64,000 nt of DNA from Streptomyces sp. SUK 48 (GCF_009650765.1 NZ_CP045740.1:2914001-2978000), one strand, 5' to 3'; positions 19,490-28,005 are shown, counted from the first letter of the stretch. The notes: a model not told the origin generated them from the sequence alone. Numbers and translations are program-made.

Positions 19490-19993
19490 TTATCGGTGGT
19501 AGCCGCCGCCCTCGATGTGCTCGGTGAGGGTGCGGGCGTCGCGCTCGTCGCCCATGAGGCGAAGGCACTGCTCATGGATGGCCCGTGAGCTGTCGGGGTG
19601 GGTCTGGATGTACTCGGCGATGCCGACGACGGCGTGGTGCAGCCTGTCCTCGGCGTCGCGTGTCTCGTAGTACGCCTCGACGGCTTCCTGGACGAGCCGT
19701 CTGCTGTCGAGGTCCAGCCCCTCTAGCGGCGGGGACATCAGCTCTTCGAGGGGCAGCTCGAAGACGCGGGCGAAGGCGAGGGCTTCGTCGACGTTGATAC
19801 GGCGGCGCGGGGTGCCGTTTTCGATGCGCCAGACCGCGGTCTGGTTCATCTTGACGCCGGCCTTGGACACCCGATCCGCCAGCTCGATCGTGCTCCACCC
19901 TCTGACCTCGCGCTCCAGCGCCACCCGCGCGGCGATGTTGCCCTCGCTGTAGAGCAGCGGCACCTCACCACCGTCGGCCTTGTCGCCTGCCAT
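19490..19993 (-). CDS. XRE-family (helix-turn-helix) regulator
   Basis: Product is 167 aa; ATG with GGAGGT upstream is preferred over in-frame codons 42 nt further out. The HTH is at about residues 20-75 (NIAARVALEREVRGWSTIEL, MNQTAVWRIENGTPRR, INVDEALAFARVF). The C-terminal half is helical and acidic without a recognised domain. It lies just upstream of int in the same direction (22 nt gap) and divergent to the excisionase-like gene, the place of a switch repressor controlling integration versus excision. Confidence 0.85.
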   Translation of the reverse strand: MAGDKADGGEVPLLYSEGNIAARVALEREVRGWSTIELADRVSKAGVKMNQTAVWRIENGTPRRRINVDEALAFARVFELPLEELMSPPLEGLDLDSRRLVQEAVEAYYETRDAEDRLHHAVVGIAEYIQTHPDSSRAIHEQCLRLMGDERDARTLTEHIEGGGYHR

Positions 19994-20113
19994 CGAACCT
20001 CCATCCCGACCGTTGCTTTCCCAATTGAAACACATGCTTGCCGATTTGGCTGACCGGCGATCGTCGGGTACAACCTATGCAGACCGGATTGCTACCTAGT
20101 CGATTGGGAATGC

Positions 20114-20308
20114 ATGCGATACCTGACCACCGCCGAGGTCGCCGAGCGCTACCGCACAGCGGAGAGCACCGTCCGCTACTGGCGCCAGATCGAGAAGGGC
20201 CCGCGCGGCATCAAGATCGGCAAGCGGGTGCTGTATCCCGAGGCCGAGCTGCTGCGCTACGAGCGGGCGCTGATCGAGGGCCAAGACGAGTGGGGTCTGG
20301 CCTCCTGA
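20114..20308 (+). CDS. Small excisionase-like helix-turn-helix protein
   Basis: Product is 64 aa, starting MRYLTTAEVAERYRTAESTV, then RYWRQIEKGPRGIKIGKRVLYPEAELLRYE: a MerR/Xis-type winged helix (HTH_17). In actinomycete elements such a protein beside int acts as recombination directionality factor or as a regulator. Divergent from the XRE gene. A hairpin-like repeat (GGCCCTCGGCG and CGCCGAAGGCC, one mismatch, 20336-20363) follows it. Confidence 0.85.
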   Translation: MRYLTTAEVAERYRTAESTVRYWRQIEKGPRGIKIGKRVLYPEAELLRYERALIEGQDEWGLAS

Positions 20309-20335
20309 GCCGTCGGAGGCCCGGGACACGGAAAC

Positions 20336-20363
20336 GGCCCTCGGCGCACCAACGCCGAAGGCC
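20336..20363 (+). terminator. Hairpin after the excisionase-like gene
   Basis: GGCCCTCGGCG and CGCCGAAGGCC, 11-bp stem with one mismatch and a 6-nt loop. Weak terminator or leader structure of the next gene. Confidence 0.4.
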
Positions 20364-20456
20364 GGAGAGTCCCCCGCATACCGCCCATCCCTGAACGAAC
20401 AAGCCGACGAGGAGCTGGACCTTGCCCGTCCTGCCCCTCGTCTGAGAGGAACATCT

Positions 20457-22070
20457 ATGGAGGACTCTACGTCCCCCACCAACCCGAACGCGGTCCCCAA
20501 GGTCAGCTGGCCCGAGGTCGCGGTCCCCGGCCAAGGCGTCCCCGGACGCCGCGGGGACGAGCATTCTGCTGCTGCGGTATCAGGGGACCGTCCCCTCGAT
20601 ACATCCGCTCCGCTGTCGGCGCGAGCTACGGTCCCCATACCCACATCCGTTGGAGACGTGCAGGTCAGCGGCATTGGCGCGCCAACGGGGACCGGTCCCC
20701 AAGACTCTGGAGTTGCGCCAGGGGACCGCAGTGGGGACCGGGACAGCGGCCGTCACCTGTCGCCGGGGACGGACGTCCCCGTGGAGCGGGCCGAGCAAGA
20801 AGAGATCGCAGCCACCGATGGCGGGACACGCGCTGGCAGCCATGAAGGCGCCGGTGCTCAGGTAGGTGCTGACGGGGTCGCGCTGCTGGACGAGTTGCGG
20901 GCAGCGATCGGCAAGTACGTGGTGCTGCCCAGCGAGGAGGCGCTGACCGCTGTCACCTTGTGGGTGGCGGCCACGCACATCCAGACGGCGTTGCAGCACG
21001 CGCCACGTCTGGCGGTGGTGAGCCCGACGAAGGGGTGCGGCAAGTCCCGGGTTCTGGACGTGCTCCACGAGACCGTGCACCAGCCGATGATGACGGTGAA
21101 CACCTCCCCGGCGGTCATCTTCCGGATCATCGGCAAGAACCCTCCCACCCTGCTGGTGGACGAGGCAGACACCATCTTCGGCCCCAAGGCGAGCGGTGAC
21201 AGTGAGATCCTGCGCGGCCTGCTGAATGCCGGGCACCAGCGCAACCGGCCCGCGTGGCGGATCTCCGGTCCGGATCACAAACCGACCCCGTTCCCCACCT
21301 TCGCCATGGCTGCCATTGCGGGTATTGGCGACCTGCCGGACACGGTCATGGATCGGGCGGTCGTTCTGCGGATGCAGAAGCGTAAGCCGGGCGAGAAGGT
21401 CACCCCCTTCCGCTCCCGGTATTCGGTGCCCGAACTCAACGCGCTGCGTGATCGGCTGGCCGCCTGGCTGGGCCCGCTGCGCGGGCAGGCTGCCCGCATG
21501 GTGCCGCACATGCCGGTGGAGGACCGGGCGGCGGACACCTGGGAGCCGCTGGTCATCATCGCCGACCTGGCCGGCGGCCACTGGCCCGCCCAGGCCCTTG
21601 CCGCCTGCCTGGCCATGACCCGCCATGAGGCGGTCCAGGACGAGCAGAGCAGCCTGAAGACGCGGCTGCTGCGCGACATCCATCGCATCTTCGCGCAGGC
21701 GGACAACCCCGAGGCCCTGGCCACCCAGGATCTGGTCGCCGCTCTGATCCAGGACGCCGAGGCCCCGTGGGCGGAGCACGGCACCAAAGGGTTGAACGCC
21801 TACCACCTGAGCAACCTGCTGCGGGACTTCAACATCAGCCCGGCCAACTACCGGTTCGACAAGGGCAGGCAGGCCAAGGCGTACATGCGGAACCGGTTCC
21901 TGGACGCCTGGGCCCGCAACTGCCCGGACCTCGTCGAGGCGGCACCCGAGCCCGAACACGGCGCTGCCCCTGCCCGCATGCCGCAGGGCAGGCTGCCCGC
22001 CGCCCCGGCGGGGACGCTGCCTGTCGGCCCGCCCGGTGGCCCCGCCGGGCGGGCGAAGCGCGCTCTCTGA
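20457..22070 (+). CDS. DUF3631-type P-loop ATPase, putative replication protein
   Basis: Product is 537 aa; ATG after GAGAGGA. The first about 135 residues are low-complexity and carry the hexamer array described separately. The conserved part starts near LLDELRAAIGKYVVLPSEEA, with a Walker-A-like SPTKGCGKSRVLDVL (about residues 190-204), Walker B PTLLVDEADTIFG (about 228-240), an arginine-containing IAGIGDLPDTVMDRAVVLRM motif and a C-terminal DUF3631 region (LRDIHRIFAQADN, LNAYHLSNLLRDF). DUF3631 proteins occur with primases on plasmids and phages; here no primase domain is seen. Role inferred: replication of the excised element or ATPase helper. Confidence 0.8.
   Translation: MEDSTSPTNPNAVPKVSWPEVAVPGQGVPGRRGDEHSAAAVSGDRPLDTSAPLSARATVPIPTSVGDVQVSGIGAPTGTGPQDSGVAPGDRSGDRDSGRHLSPGTDVPVERAEQEEIAATDGGTRAGSHEGAGAQVGADGVALLDELRAAIGKYVVLPSEEALTAVTLWVAATHIQTALQHAPRLAVVSPTKGCGKSRVLDVLHETVHQPMMTVNTSPAVIFRIIGKNPPTLLVDEADTIFGPKASGDSEILRGLLNAGHQRNRPAWRISGPDHKPTPFPTFAMAAIAGIGDLPDTVMDRAVVLRMQKRKPGEKVTPFRSRYSVPELNALRDRLAAWLGPLRGQAARMVPHMPVEDRAADTWEPLVIIADLAGGHWPAQALAACLAMTRHEAVQDEQSSLKTRLLRDIHRIFAQADNPEALATQDLVAALIQDAEAPWAEHGTKGLNAYHLSNLLRDFNISPANYRFDKGRQAKAYMRNRFLDAWARNCPDLVEAAPEPEHGAAPARMPQGRLPAAPAGTLPVGPPGGPAGRAKRAL
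20471..20780. repeat. Array of 14 GGGGAC/GTCCCC hexamers inside the DUF3631 gene
   Basis: Hexamers start at 20471, 20493, 20523, 20538, 20553, 20583, 20590, 20631, 20687, 20695, 20721, 20733, 20765 and 20775, in both orientations; some form back-to-back dyads such as GGGGACCGTCCCC. They fall in different codon positions, so they are a DNA-level rather than protein-level repeat. Candidate iterons for binding by the encoded protein. Confidence 0.7.
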
Positions 22071-22093
22071 TCCCACCGGGGTCCGTATCACTT

Positions 22094-22212
22094 CGTCGCA
22101 TCCGTCCCCGCGCAGGTCAGCGCGGGGACGGACTCTGTCGCCGGGACGGAGTGCTCCGTACCTGCCCGCGTCTCCGTACCTGTGTTCACCAGGCATGCGA
22201 CGGATGCGACGG
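22094..22212. other. Candidate oriT/nick region upstream of mobC
   Basis: A dense repeat cluster between the DUF3631 and mobC genes: stem TCCGTCCCCGCG / CGCGGGGACGGA (22101-22112 and 22121-22132); direct repeat CTCCGTACCTG (22154, 22172); tandem ATGCGACGG (22195, 22204); and a long-range inverted pair CGTCGCATCCGTC (22094-22106) and GACGGATGCGACG (22199-22211). Position directly before mobC and relaxase suggests oriT; nick site not identifiable. The first stem may alternatively act as terminator. Confidence 0.5.
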
Positions 22213-22254
22213 ACGTGACACAGCCCGATCCCCCCTCTCCTTCGGAGCACCACC

Positions 22255-22995
22255 ATGCACACCGAGAACGACACGAACCCCTCTTCGTCCCGCCGCTGGG
22301 GTTGGTTCAGCCGGGACCGACGAACAGCAGCAAGCTGGAGCGAACGAGCCCCTAAAGAGGCTTCGTCCGCGCTTGCCCCCGCCCCTGGGGTGGCGGAGGG
22401 AGAGGGGGCCGGGCGCCAGCGGGCGCCCGAGCCTGAGGAGGGGGTGAACGAGCCCCGCACCGCGTCTCCCGCCGACAGCGCCGAGCAGCCCGTCACCGAC
22501 TCCGTCACCCCACATGCCGAGCCGCCTGCCCGTCACCCGCCCGCCGCCGTCGAGCAGCCCTCGTGGCGTGAGCCCGACGCCCCCACACTGCCCGCGCGGA
22601 TGAACCGCAAGCGCACCATCGAGAAACGCGACCAGGAGAAGAAGATCCGCTTTACCCCGACCGCGGTCCGCCTCATCGATGCCGAGGCCAGGCGGCGCCA
22701 CCAGAGGTTCGCCGGCTTCGTCGGCGACGCCGCCCTCGCCGTCGCGCTCGGCAAGGCGGGCATGGTCGGCAGCCCGGAGGACGACCCCATCCGCCCGCTT
22801 GTGGAGGCCATCGAAGCGCACACCAAGGCGCTGAACCGGATCGGCACCAACCTGAACCAGGTCACGACAGCCATCCACTCCGGCGCGATACCCGAGCGCG
22901 CCGAGGCCGTCCTCGACCGCATTGAGCAGGCCACCCAGGCCAGTTACGCACTCATGGACCGGCTCCTGGCGGAAGGAGCCAGTCATGGTGCCTGA
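22255..22995 (+). CDS. mobC: MobC-family relaxosome accessory protein
   Basis: Product is 246 aa. The N-terminal half is disordered and Ala/Pro/Glu-rich. The C-terminal part has a ribbon-helix-helix-like segment (KKIRFTPTAVRLIDAEARRR, about residues 123-142) and the MobC signature LNRIGTNLNQVTTAIHSG (about 196-213). It would bind oriT and help the relaxase. It overlaps the relaxase start by 11 nt, so the two are coupled. Confidence 0.88.
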   Translation: MHTENDTNPSSSRRWGWFSRDRRTAASWSERAPKEASSALAPAPGVAEGEGAGRQRAPEPEEGVNEPRTASPADSAEQPVTDSVTPHAEPPARHPPAAVEQPSWREPDAPTLPARMNRKRTIEKRDQEKKIRFTPTAVRLIDAEARRRHQRFAGFVGDAALAVALGKAGMVGSPEDDPIRPLVEAIEAHTKALNRIGTNLNQVTTAIHSGAIPERAEAVLDRIEQATQASYALMDRLLAEGASHGA

Positions 22996-24679
22996 CGTCT
23001 CCACCGGCTCCAGCACCCTCGGCCTGATCAACTACCTCTTCGGCAAGGGGCGGCGCGACGAGCACACGGACCCCCACATCGTGGCTGCCTGGGACATGGC
23101 CGGCGCCCCCGACCCCGGCCGCGACCCCACCGCCACCTACACCCAGCTCGCCCGGCGCCTGGACCACCACGTCGACCTGCGCACCCGGGAGCTCGGCGGA
23201 AAGCAGCCACCGCAACATGTGTGGCACTGCCCGGTGCGCACCGCGCCCGGCGACCGCTACCTCACCGACACTGAGTGGGCCGAGGTAGCCCGCCGCGTCG
23301 TAGCCGCCACGGGCATCGCCCCCGAGGGAGACGACAAGGCGTGCCGCTGGATCGCGGTCCGGCACGCCGACGACCACATCCACATCATGGCCACCACCGT
23401 CCGAGCCGACGGCCGCCGCCCTCGTACGAACCGGGACGGCTGGCGGGCACAGCTGGAATGCCGAAAGATCGAGGCCGAGTTCGGGCTGCGCCGCCTGAAG
23501 TCCGGTGACCTCACGGCCCCGCGTACCCCTACCGGCGCCGAGCGGGCGAAGGCGGAACGCCAGCGCCGGGAGGAAACCGCGAGGGAGTGGCTGCGCGAGC
23601 AGGCGTACGCGGTCGCCGCCGCCGTACGCAGCATCGACGAGTACTTCACCGTGCTGCGGTCCCTCGGCATCCAGGTCAGGCCGCGCATCGGCCCCGAGAC
23701 CGGCGAGGTGACCGGCTACAGCCTGGCCGCGCCCGGCGACACGGCCAACGGCGAGCCGGTCTGGTACGGCGGCTCAAAGCTCGCCCCCGACCTGTCCTGC
23801 AACCGTCTGCGCGAACGCTTCCCGACCCAGGAGCTGGCCGACCGCCCTCAACCGGTGGGGGACCCGGCCGAGCCGTGGCACCGCGCCGAAACCGCCATCC
23901 GCCACGCGCACGCCGTCCTCGACTCAGGTGGCGAGGCCGTTGCCCAGGGCCACCTGGATGCCTTCGGCGACACCCTCCACAACCTGGCCCTCGCCAGCCA
24001 CGGCCCGCACCGGGCCGAACTACAAGCAGCGGCACAGGCGTTCAACCGCGCCCGCCGCTCGGCGATCCGGGCCGACCATCAAGCCGCCACCGCTCTGCGG
24101 GAAGCCGCCAAGGAACTCGCCTACGCCACACACGATCCGGGCGGACTCGCCATCGCCCTGATCTTCGCTGCGCTCCACCTGTCGCGTGCAGCTGCCAAGT
24201 GGCACGAACAACGCGGCCACGAGCAGCAGGCCGCCGCGGCTGAGCAAGCCTTCCGTCACCTACAGGCCGGTTACCAGGAAGCTGCCGCGCCGGTCCTGGC
24301 GGATCTCACCCGACGCGCGCCACGCGCCGCGACCATCAGCCGCTTCGAGCAGGATCTACGCGCAGCCCTCCCCGACCAGGCCGACCGCATCCTCGCCGAT
24401 CCCGCCTGGCCAGCCCTGACCACAACCCTTGCCCGCGCCGAGACCGCCGGTCACTACCCCCGGCGTCTCTTGGTCGAAGTCGCCGCCCTGCGAGAACTCG
24501 ACACCGCCGAACGCCCCGCCGAGGTCCTCAACTGGCGCATCGCCGTCCAGCCGAACAGGCGAGCACAGGCAGCGCGCAAGCGAAGCAGCACACCGGGAGT
24601 GTCCTCTCGGCCCCTGGCGCTCCAGCCCTCGGCCACGGCGCCGGCCCCCAGGCCCGAGGAACGCGGACGCCATCGGTAG
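22985..24679 (+). CDS. MobA-type relaxase/mobilization nuclease
   Basis: Product is 564 aa; ATG preceded by GGAAGGAG inside the end of mobC. It begins with STGSSTLGLINYLFGKGRRD and has the metal-binding histidine triad HADDHIHI (His127, His131, His133). The catalytic Tyr expected near the N-terminus could be Tyr in INYLFG; actinomycete relaxases of this group often use another residue, so this is left open. The C-terminal half is long and helical without helicase motifs. It nicks oriT and leads the strand into a recipient. Last gene of the mobilization operon. Confidence 0.87.
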   Translation: MVPDVSTGSSTLGLINYLFGKGRRDEHTDPHIVAAWDMAGAPDPGRDPTATYTQLARRLDHHVDLRTRELGGKQPPQHVWHCPVRTAPGDRYLTDTEWAEVARRVVAATGIAPEGDDKACRWIAVRHADDHIHIMATTVRADGRRPRTNRDGWRAQLECRKIEAEFGLRRLKSGDLTAPRTPTGAERAKAERQRREETAREWLREQAYAVAAAVRSIDEYFTVLRSLGIQVRPRIGPETGEVTGYSLAAPGDTANGEPVWYGGSKLAPDLSCNRLRERFPTQELADRPQPVGDPAEPWHRAETAIRHAHAVLDSGGEAVAQGHLDAFGDTLHNLALASHGPHRAELQAAAQAFNRARRSAIRADHQAATALREAAKELAYATHDPGGLAIALIFAALHLSRAAAKWHEQRGHEQQAAAAEQAFRHLQAGYQEAAAPVLADLTRRAPRAATISRFEQDLRAALPDQADRILADPAWPALTTTLARAETAGHYPRRLLVEVAALRELDTAERPAEVLNWRIAVQPNRRAQAARKRSSTPGVSSRPLALQPSATAPAPRPEERGRHR

Positions 24680-24729
24680 ATCAAGCAGTTGGCTGTCGGA
24701 CAGTGTTGACGTCCTGCTCTGTGATCACT

Positions 24730-25308
24730 TCAGGCTGCTTCGGCTCCAGGAGCAGAAGCGGATTCGCCGGCTGGCACGACGGACAAGCGGCCAACCCATT
24801 CCATGACTTCAGCCAGGTGCTCGGCCAACAACCCGATGTGGGGATCAGGCTGGACCAAGAAAGTCGCCATGCCCCGCGCCGTGCGCTCTGCTGCCCAGGC
24901 ATGGTCGAGGGCGGTGAAGTCATCGTCGACCCAAGCAACAGGCTTGTCGCCCAGCCAGGCATCGACATGGTCTCGTTTCCAGAGGTAGCCGTTGGGGTGG
25001 CTGGTGGTGATGTGCGGACGCGGGAGGTCGACGTATGGCAGGGACGGGAGGCCGAGGAGCGGCCCGATCAGTGTGGTGGCGTCCTGGCGCCAGCTGGTGC
25101 ACCAGATCGGGGTGACCAGGCCGGTTCGTATCACGTCCATGAGCAAGGGGCCATGGCTCGGACTGAGCCAGACGGTGACCGGATCGTCGGCGCTACGGCC
25201 GGTGGGAACGACGTCGTGGCGGTCGTGGGTGGCCGGACTGGTCCCATCGGCGTCCGGGAAGGGTATGAGGACGCCGTCGACGTCGAGGAGCAGATAGGGC
25301 GGGCGCAT
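24730..25308 (-). CDS. HAD-superfamily protein (putative phosphatase)
   Basis: Product is 192 aa; ATG with GGGAGAA upstream. HAD motif I is LLLDVDGVLIPF (Asp nucleophile about residue 9, Asp+2 acid present), a Thr/Ser motif II near PIWCTSW, Lys in YLWKRDHV, and motif IV VAWVDDDFTALDH (about residues 125-137). All core acidic residues are kept, so it is probably active. This compact HAD group appears in RNA-repair-linked and other small-molecule contexts (recalled). Last gene of a four-gene minus-strand cassette; 31 nt after the methyltransferase. Confidence 0.8.
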   Translation of the reverse strand: MRPPYLLLDVDGVLIPFPDADGTSPATHDRHDVVPTGRSADDPVTVWLSPSHGPLLMDVIRTGLVTPIWCTSWRQDATTLIGPLLGLPSLPYVDLPRPHITTSHPNGYLWKRDHVDAWLGDKPVAWVDDDFTALDHAWAAERTARGMATFLVQPDPHIGLLAEHLAEVMEWVGRLSVVPAGESASAPGAEAA

Positions 25309-25339
25309 CGGTTTCTCCCAAGAGACGGCGGAGTGGGGG

Positions 25340-26032
25340 TCAGAGCTTGCGCGCGGTGATCAGCAACGTGGTGGGCCAGAGGCCGCGGCGGGCGTCGTGG
25401 AACTCCTGGGCCGAGGTGAGCCAGAGGCCGGCGCGGTCGAGGTGTTTCTCCCATCGGTCGGCATCGAAGTCCCAGCGGGCGATGGGTAGGCGGGTGCGGT
25501 CGGGGAGAGTGACGTAGTCCCGGCGGGGTCGGTCGTCGGCGGTGGGTCGCAAGCCGCCGCGCTTGGGGTGGGGGACGGCGAAGGCGAGGGTGCGCCCGGG
25601 TTTGAGGTGCTGGGCGATGGCCGGGAGCAGAAGCTCGGGGGCTACCAAGCCGACGGCCCCGAAGACGGAGTAGATGGCGTCGAACTGCTCGTCGGAGGCT
25701 TGCAAGTAGTGCAGGGCATGGCCTGCGACGAAGGTCAGATTGTTCAGCCGCCCGTAGTGCGACCGGGCCCGGCGGACCTGCAGGCCGACCAGATCGACAC
25801 CGGTGACCTGGGCGCCGTAGCGGGTGGCGAGGTGGGCGGCGTTGTGACCGGGGCCGCAGCCGAGTTCCAGCAGCCGCTTGCGGCGCAGATCCGAGCCGAG
25901 AATCTCGGCTCCGGGCCCCCTGCCCGGCCGCGTTGTCCACTCCATCCGTGCGGGTACCGACAGCGGCTCGGCGGGGCCGGCCGTGCTGCGCTGGAGGGCG
26001 TGGACGTACCAGGGGGATGCCTGGGCGAGCAC
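25340..26032 (-). CDS. Class I SAM-dependent methyltransferase (element cargo)
   Basis: Product is 230 aa from the GTG giving VLAQASPWYVHALQR, one nucleotide past the upstream stop. Motif I LLELGCGPGHNAAHLATRYG (about residues 54-73), acidic VTGVDLVGLQVRRAR, and FDAIYSVFGAVGLV, LKPGRTLAFAVPHP. The N-terminus is substrate-specific and unrecognised. Tightly coupled to the kinase-fold gene. Substrate unknown. Confidence 0.85.
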   Translation of the reverse strand: MLAQASPWYVHALQRSTAGPAEPLSVPARMEWTTRPGRGPGAEILGSDLRRKRLLELGCGPGHNAAHLATRYGAQVTGVDLVGLQVRRARSHYGRLNNLTFVAGHALHYLQASDEQFDAIYSVFGAVGLVAPELLLPAIAQHLKPGRTLAFAVPHPKRGGLRPTADDRPRRDYVTLPDRTRLPIARWDFDADRWEKHLDRAGLWLTSAQEFHDARRGLWPTTLLITARKL

Positions 26033-26033
26033 G

Positions 26034-26945
26034 TCAGACCTCCAGGAGGTGGAGGACGTCGGTGAGGTGGCGGCGTACGGCCTTGATGTAGGCGGGGTCG
26101 GTGGCCGGGTCGTTGATCCAGCGGATGGACTGTTCCATGAACCACTCGACGGCCCACATGCGGTGCCAACCCAGCGCCCAGTTCTCGGCGGTGAGTCCGC
26201 CGCGCTGGGTGAGAGCGTCCGGGGTGCCGCCAGCGGTGACGTACTGCTCCAGGAAGACACGGAGGCGTACAGGGTCGGGGGTGTCGAGGGTGCCGTGCCA
26301 GCTGGCGAGGTCGAGCAGGCCGGGGCCGGTGAAGGCGTGGGCGAAGTCCAGCAGCCGCCAGCTTTGTTGGCCGATGTGGAGGCTGGTGGGGTGGAACTCG
26401 GAGTGCACCCAGCCGAACGGCGCCACCGTCGTACCGGCCGACCGGGCCTTGGCGGCCTGAGCGATCCGGTCGAGCGCGTCCTCGATGTCGTCCGTGTCTT
26501 GCCAGCGCTCGGCCTTGCGGAGCTGGGCAAGGTGTTCCAGGGCCCGGTTCGGCAGTGAGCGGAGGCGGACCTGGTCGAGGACGGGCAGGGCGGCAGCCGT
26601 ACGGGTGCCGTGCAGGACCACGGCGGCGGCGGTGCCGTCGAGGTCGTCGGCCTCGCGGATGGCGGGGCCGAGGTCTTCCATGAGCATGCCGAGCCAACCG
26701 TCCAGGACGGCAGAGGCGTGGACCTGCGGGACGGGGACGCCGAGCGTATATGCCAGACGGAGGGCTTGGTCCTCGCCGTCGAAAGGCCGCTTCGCGTACT
26801 TGAAGATCGCGGTACTGGCGTCGGGGAAGGTCAGGCGCTCGACACCGGACATGGACCACACGCGCACCTCCTCGCGCACGGCGGTGGCACGTCCGGCCAC
26901 GGTGAGCAGGTTGTCAAGGAGTTCGGCGCTGGGGTTCACGGTCAC
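26034..26945 (-). CDS. Aminoglycoside-phosphotransferase-fold protein with altered catalytic loop
   Basis: Product is 303 aa. N-lobe with IFKYAKRPFDGEDQALRLAY and MLMEDLGPAIREA; C-lobe with WVHSEFHPTSLHI (about residues 196-208) then RLLDFAHAFTGPGLLDLASW. In the APH family the loop reads HGDxHxxN; here the catalytic Asp is Glu and the Asn is Ser, while the metal-binding DF motif remains. It may be a weak or non-kinase member. First-line cargo of the minus-strand cassette, next to the methyltransferase. No reason to call it an antibiotic-resistance gene. Confidence 0.78.
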   Translation of the reverse strand: MTVNPSAELLDNLLTVAGRATAVREEVRVWSMSGVERLTFPDASTAIFKYAKRPFDGEDQALRLAYTLGVPVPQVHASAVLDGWLGMLMEDLGPAIREADDLDGTAAAVVLHGTRTAAALPVLDQVRLRSLPNRALEHLAQLRKAERWQDTDDIEDALDRIAQAAKARSAGTTVAPFGWVHSEFHPTSLHIGQQSWRLLDFAHAFTGPGLLDLASWHGTLDTPDPVRLRVFLEQYVTAGGTPDALTQRGGLTAENWALGWHRMWAVEWFMEQSIRWINDPATDPAYIKAVRRHLTDVLHLLEV

Positions 26946-27027
26946 GTGGGGGCTCCAGGGAGGTTGGGGGCGTCCGGGGCGGGCGAGAGGTGCCGACCCG
27001 CCCCGGAGCCTGGCGTGCGGGGTGGTG

Positions 27028-27780
27028 CTAGGCGGCAGGGCTCACGCGGTGGGCGTAGACCTGCTCGATCCAGGCGGACTTGAAGGCCGCGAGGTCGTCG
27101 CGGAAGGCGGCCATCGACGCACCGTAGGGCGCGACGACTCCGCCGGACTGGTCCGGCACGGACTGGCAGCCGTGCACGAGCCGGCCGCCGAGAGCGGCGT
27201 GGGCCTTGATGGACTCGATGCGGCGATGCTCGTTGAACCAGCCGCCGTGGTAGACCTCATCGAGCGTCCCGCCCATCTCGTCGTCCAGGTCGAAGACGAC
27301 GGAGGTCGCGGCGGGGAAGAACCAGCACGGGCCGACGTTGGAGATGTGCCCGTCCAGCTCGACCTTGTTCAGTGCCATCAGCGTGGCGGCCTCGCGCAGC
27401 ATCCGCAGGTGCCCGGCGGTGATCTGCGGCAGGCCGAGGTTGGCGAGGTGCTCGTCGCGGAACAGGTAGGCGTACACCTCGTACGCGGTGGACAGGACTC
27501 GGGCGGCGTCCGAGGTTGAGGCGGCGTGGGCCTTGATGAAGTCGAGCGCTAGCTGCTCGACCGCGCTCTCAGTCGTCTCCTCCAAGCCCAGGAGCTGGGA
27601 CCTGACCAGCTCCCAGTCGGCGACGAGCCAGGTGTTGGACTCGAAGCGGAAGAAGTACTCGGCCGGGTCGATGGTGATGCGCCGGCCGTCGACCTGGATG
27701 CCGGGCAAACGGCTCCAGCGCTCGTCGAACGCCTCAGGCAGTACGACCGTGATGGCGGCCTTGGTGTCGATGGTGGTCAC
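27028..27780 (-). CDS. Protein of unknown function, first gene of the minus-strand cassette
   Basis: Product is 250 aa from GTG with GGAGACAC upstream. I do not recognise the family. It is soluble, with acidic and aromatic clusters: AEYFFRFESNTWLVADWELV, AYEVYAYLFRDEHLANLGL, GPCWFFPAATSVVFDLDDEMGG, VYHGGWFNEHRRIESIKAHA. Conserved-looking His/Asp/Glu residues suggest an enzyme, not proven. 82 nt upstream of the kinase-fold gene and divergent from the XRE/TPR-like regulator across a region with a perfect 13-bp hairpin. Confidence 0.75.
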   Translation of the reverse strand: MTTIDTKAAITVVLPEAFDERWSRLPGIQVDGRRITIDPAEYFFRFESNTWLVADWELVRSQLLGLEETTESAVEQLALDFIKAHAASTSDAARVLSTAYEVYAYLFRDEHLANLGLPQITAGHLRMLREAATLMALNKVELDGHISNVGPCWFFPAATSVVFDLDDEMGGTLDEVYHGGWFNEHRRIESIKAHAALGGRLVHGCQSVPDQSGGVVAPYGASMAAFRDDLAAFKSAWIEQVYAHRVSPAA

Positions 27781-27801
27781 CGTGTCTCCGTCTCTGATCG
27801 G

Positions 27802-27833
27802 CCGGGTTCGGGCACAGGAATGCCCGAACCCGG
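27802..27833. promoter_or_regulatory. Perfect 13-bp inverted repeat between divergent cassette halves
   Basis: CCGGGTTCGGGCA (27802-27814), 6-nt loop, TGCCCGAACCCGG (27821-27833), 22 nt before the GTG of the unknown gene. Either an operator for the divergent regulator or a hairpin in the 5' leader. Confidence 0.5.
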
Positions 27834-28005
27834 TGTAGGCGTACGGAACTTCGGGGGCCGCCCGGCCGAAGGGGGGAGCCTGGTCACGGTGTCGGACCGG
27901 GGCCGGGCGGCTGATGTTTAGTGAACCCTCCGTCACGCACAGTGGGTACGGTGAGAGGCAGTTGAAGCGGTATACGCGGTTTACAGCTCTGGAGCGGAGG
28001 CGATC

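Noticed and set aside
26034..26945. Aminoglycoside resistance gene
   Set aside because: Altered catalytic loop and neighbourhood give no support for antibiotic modification.
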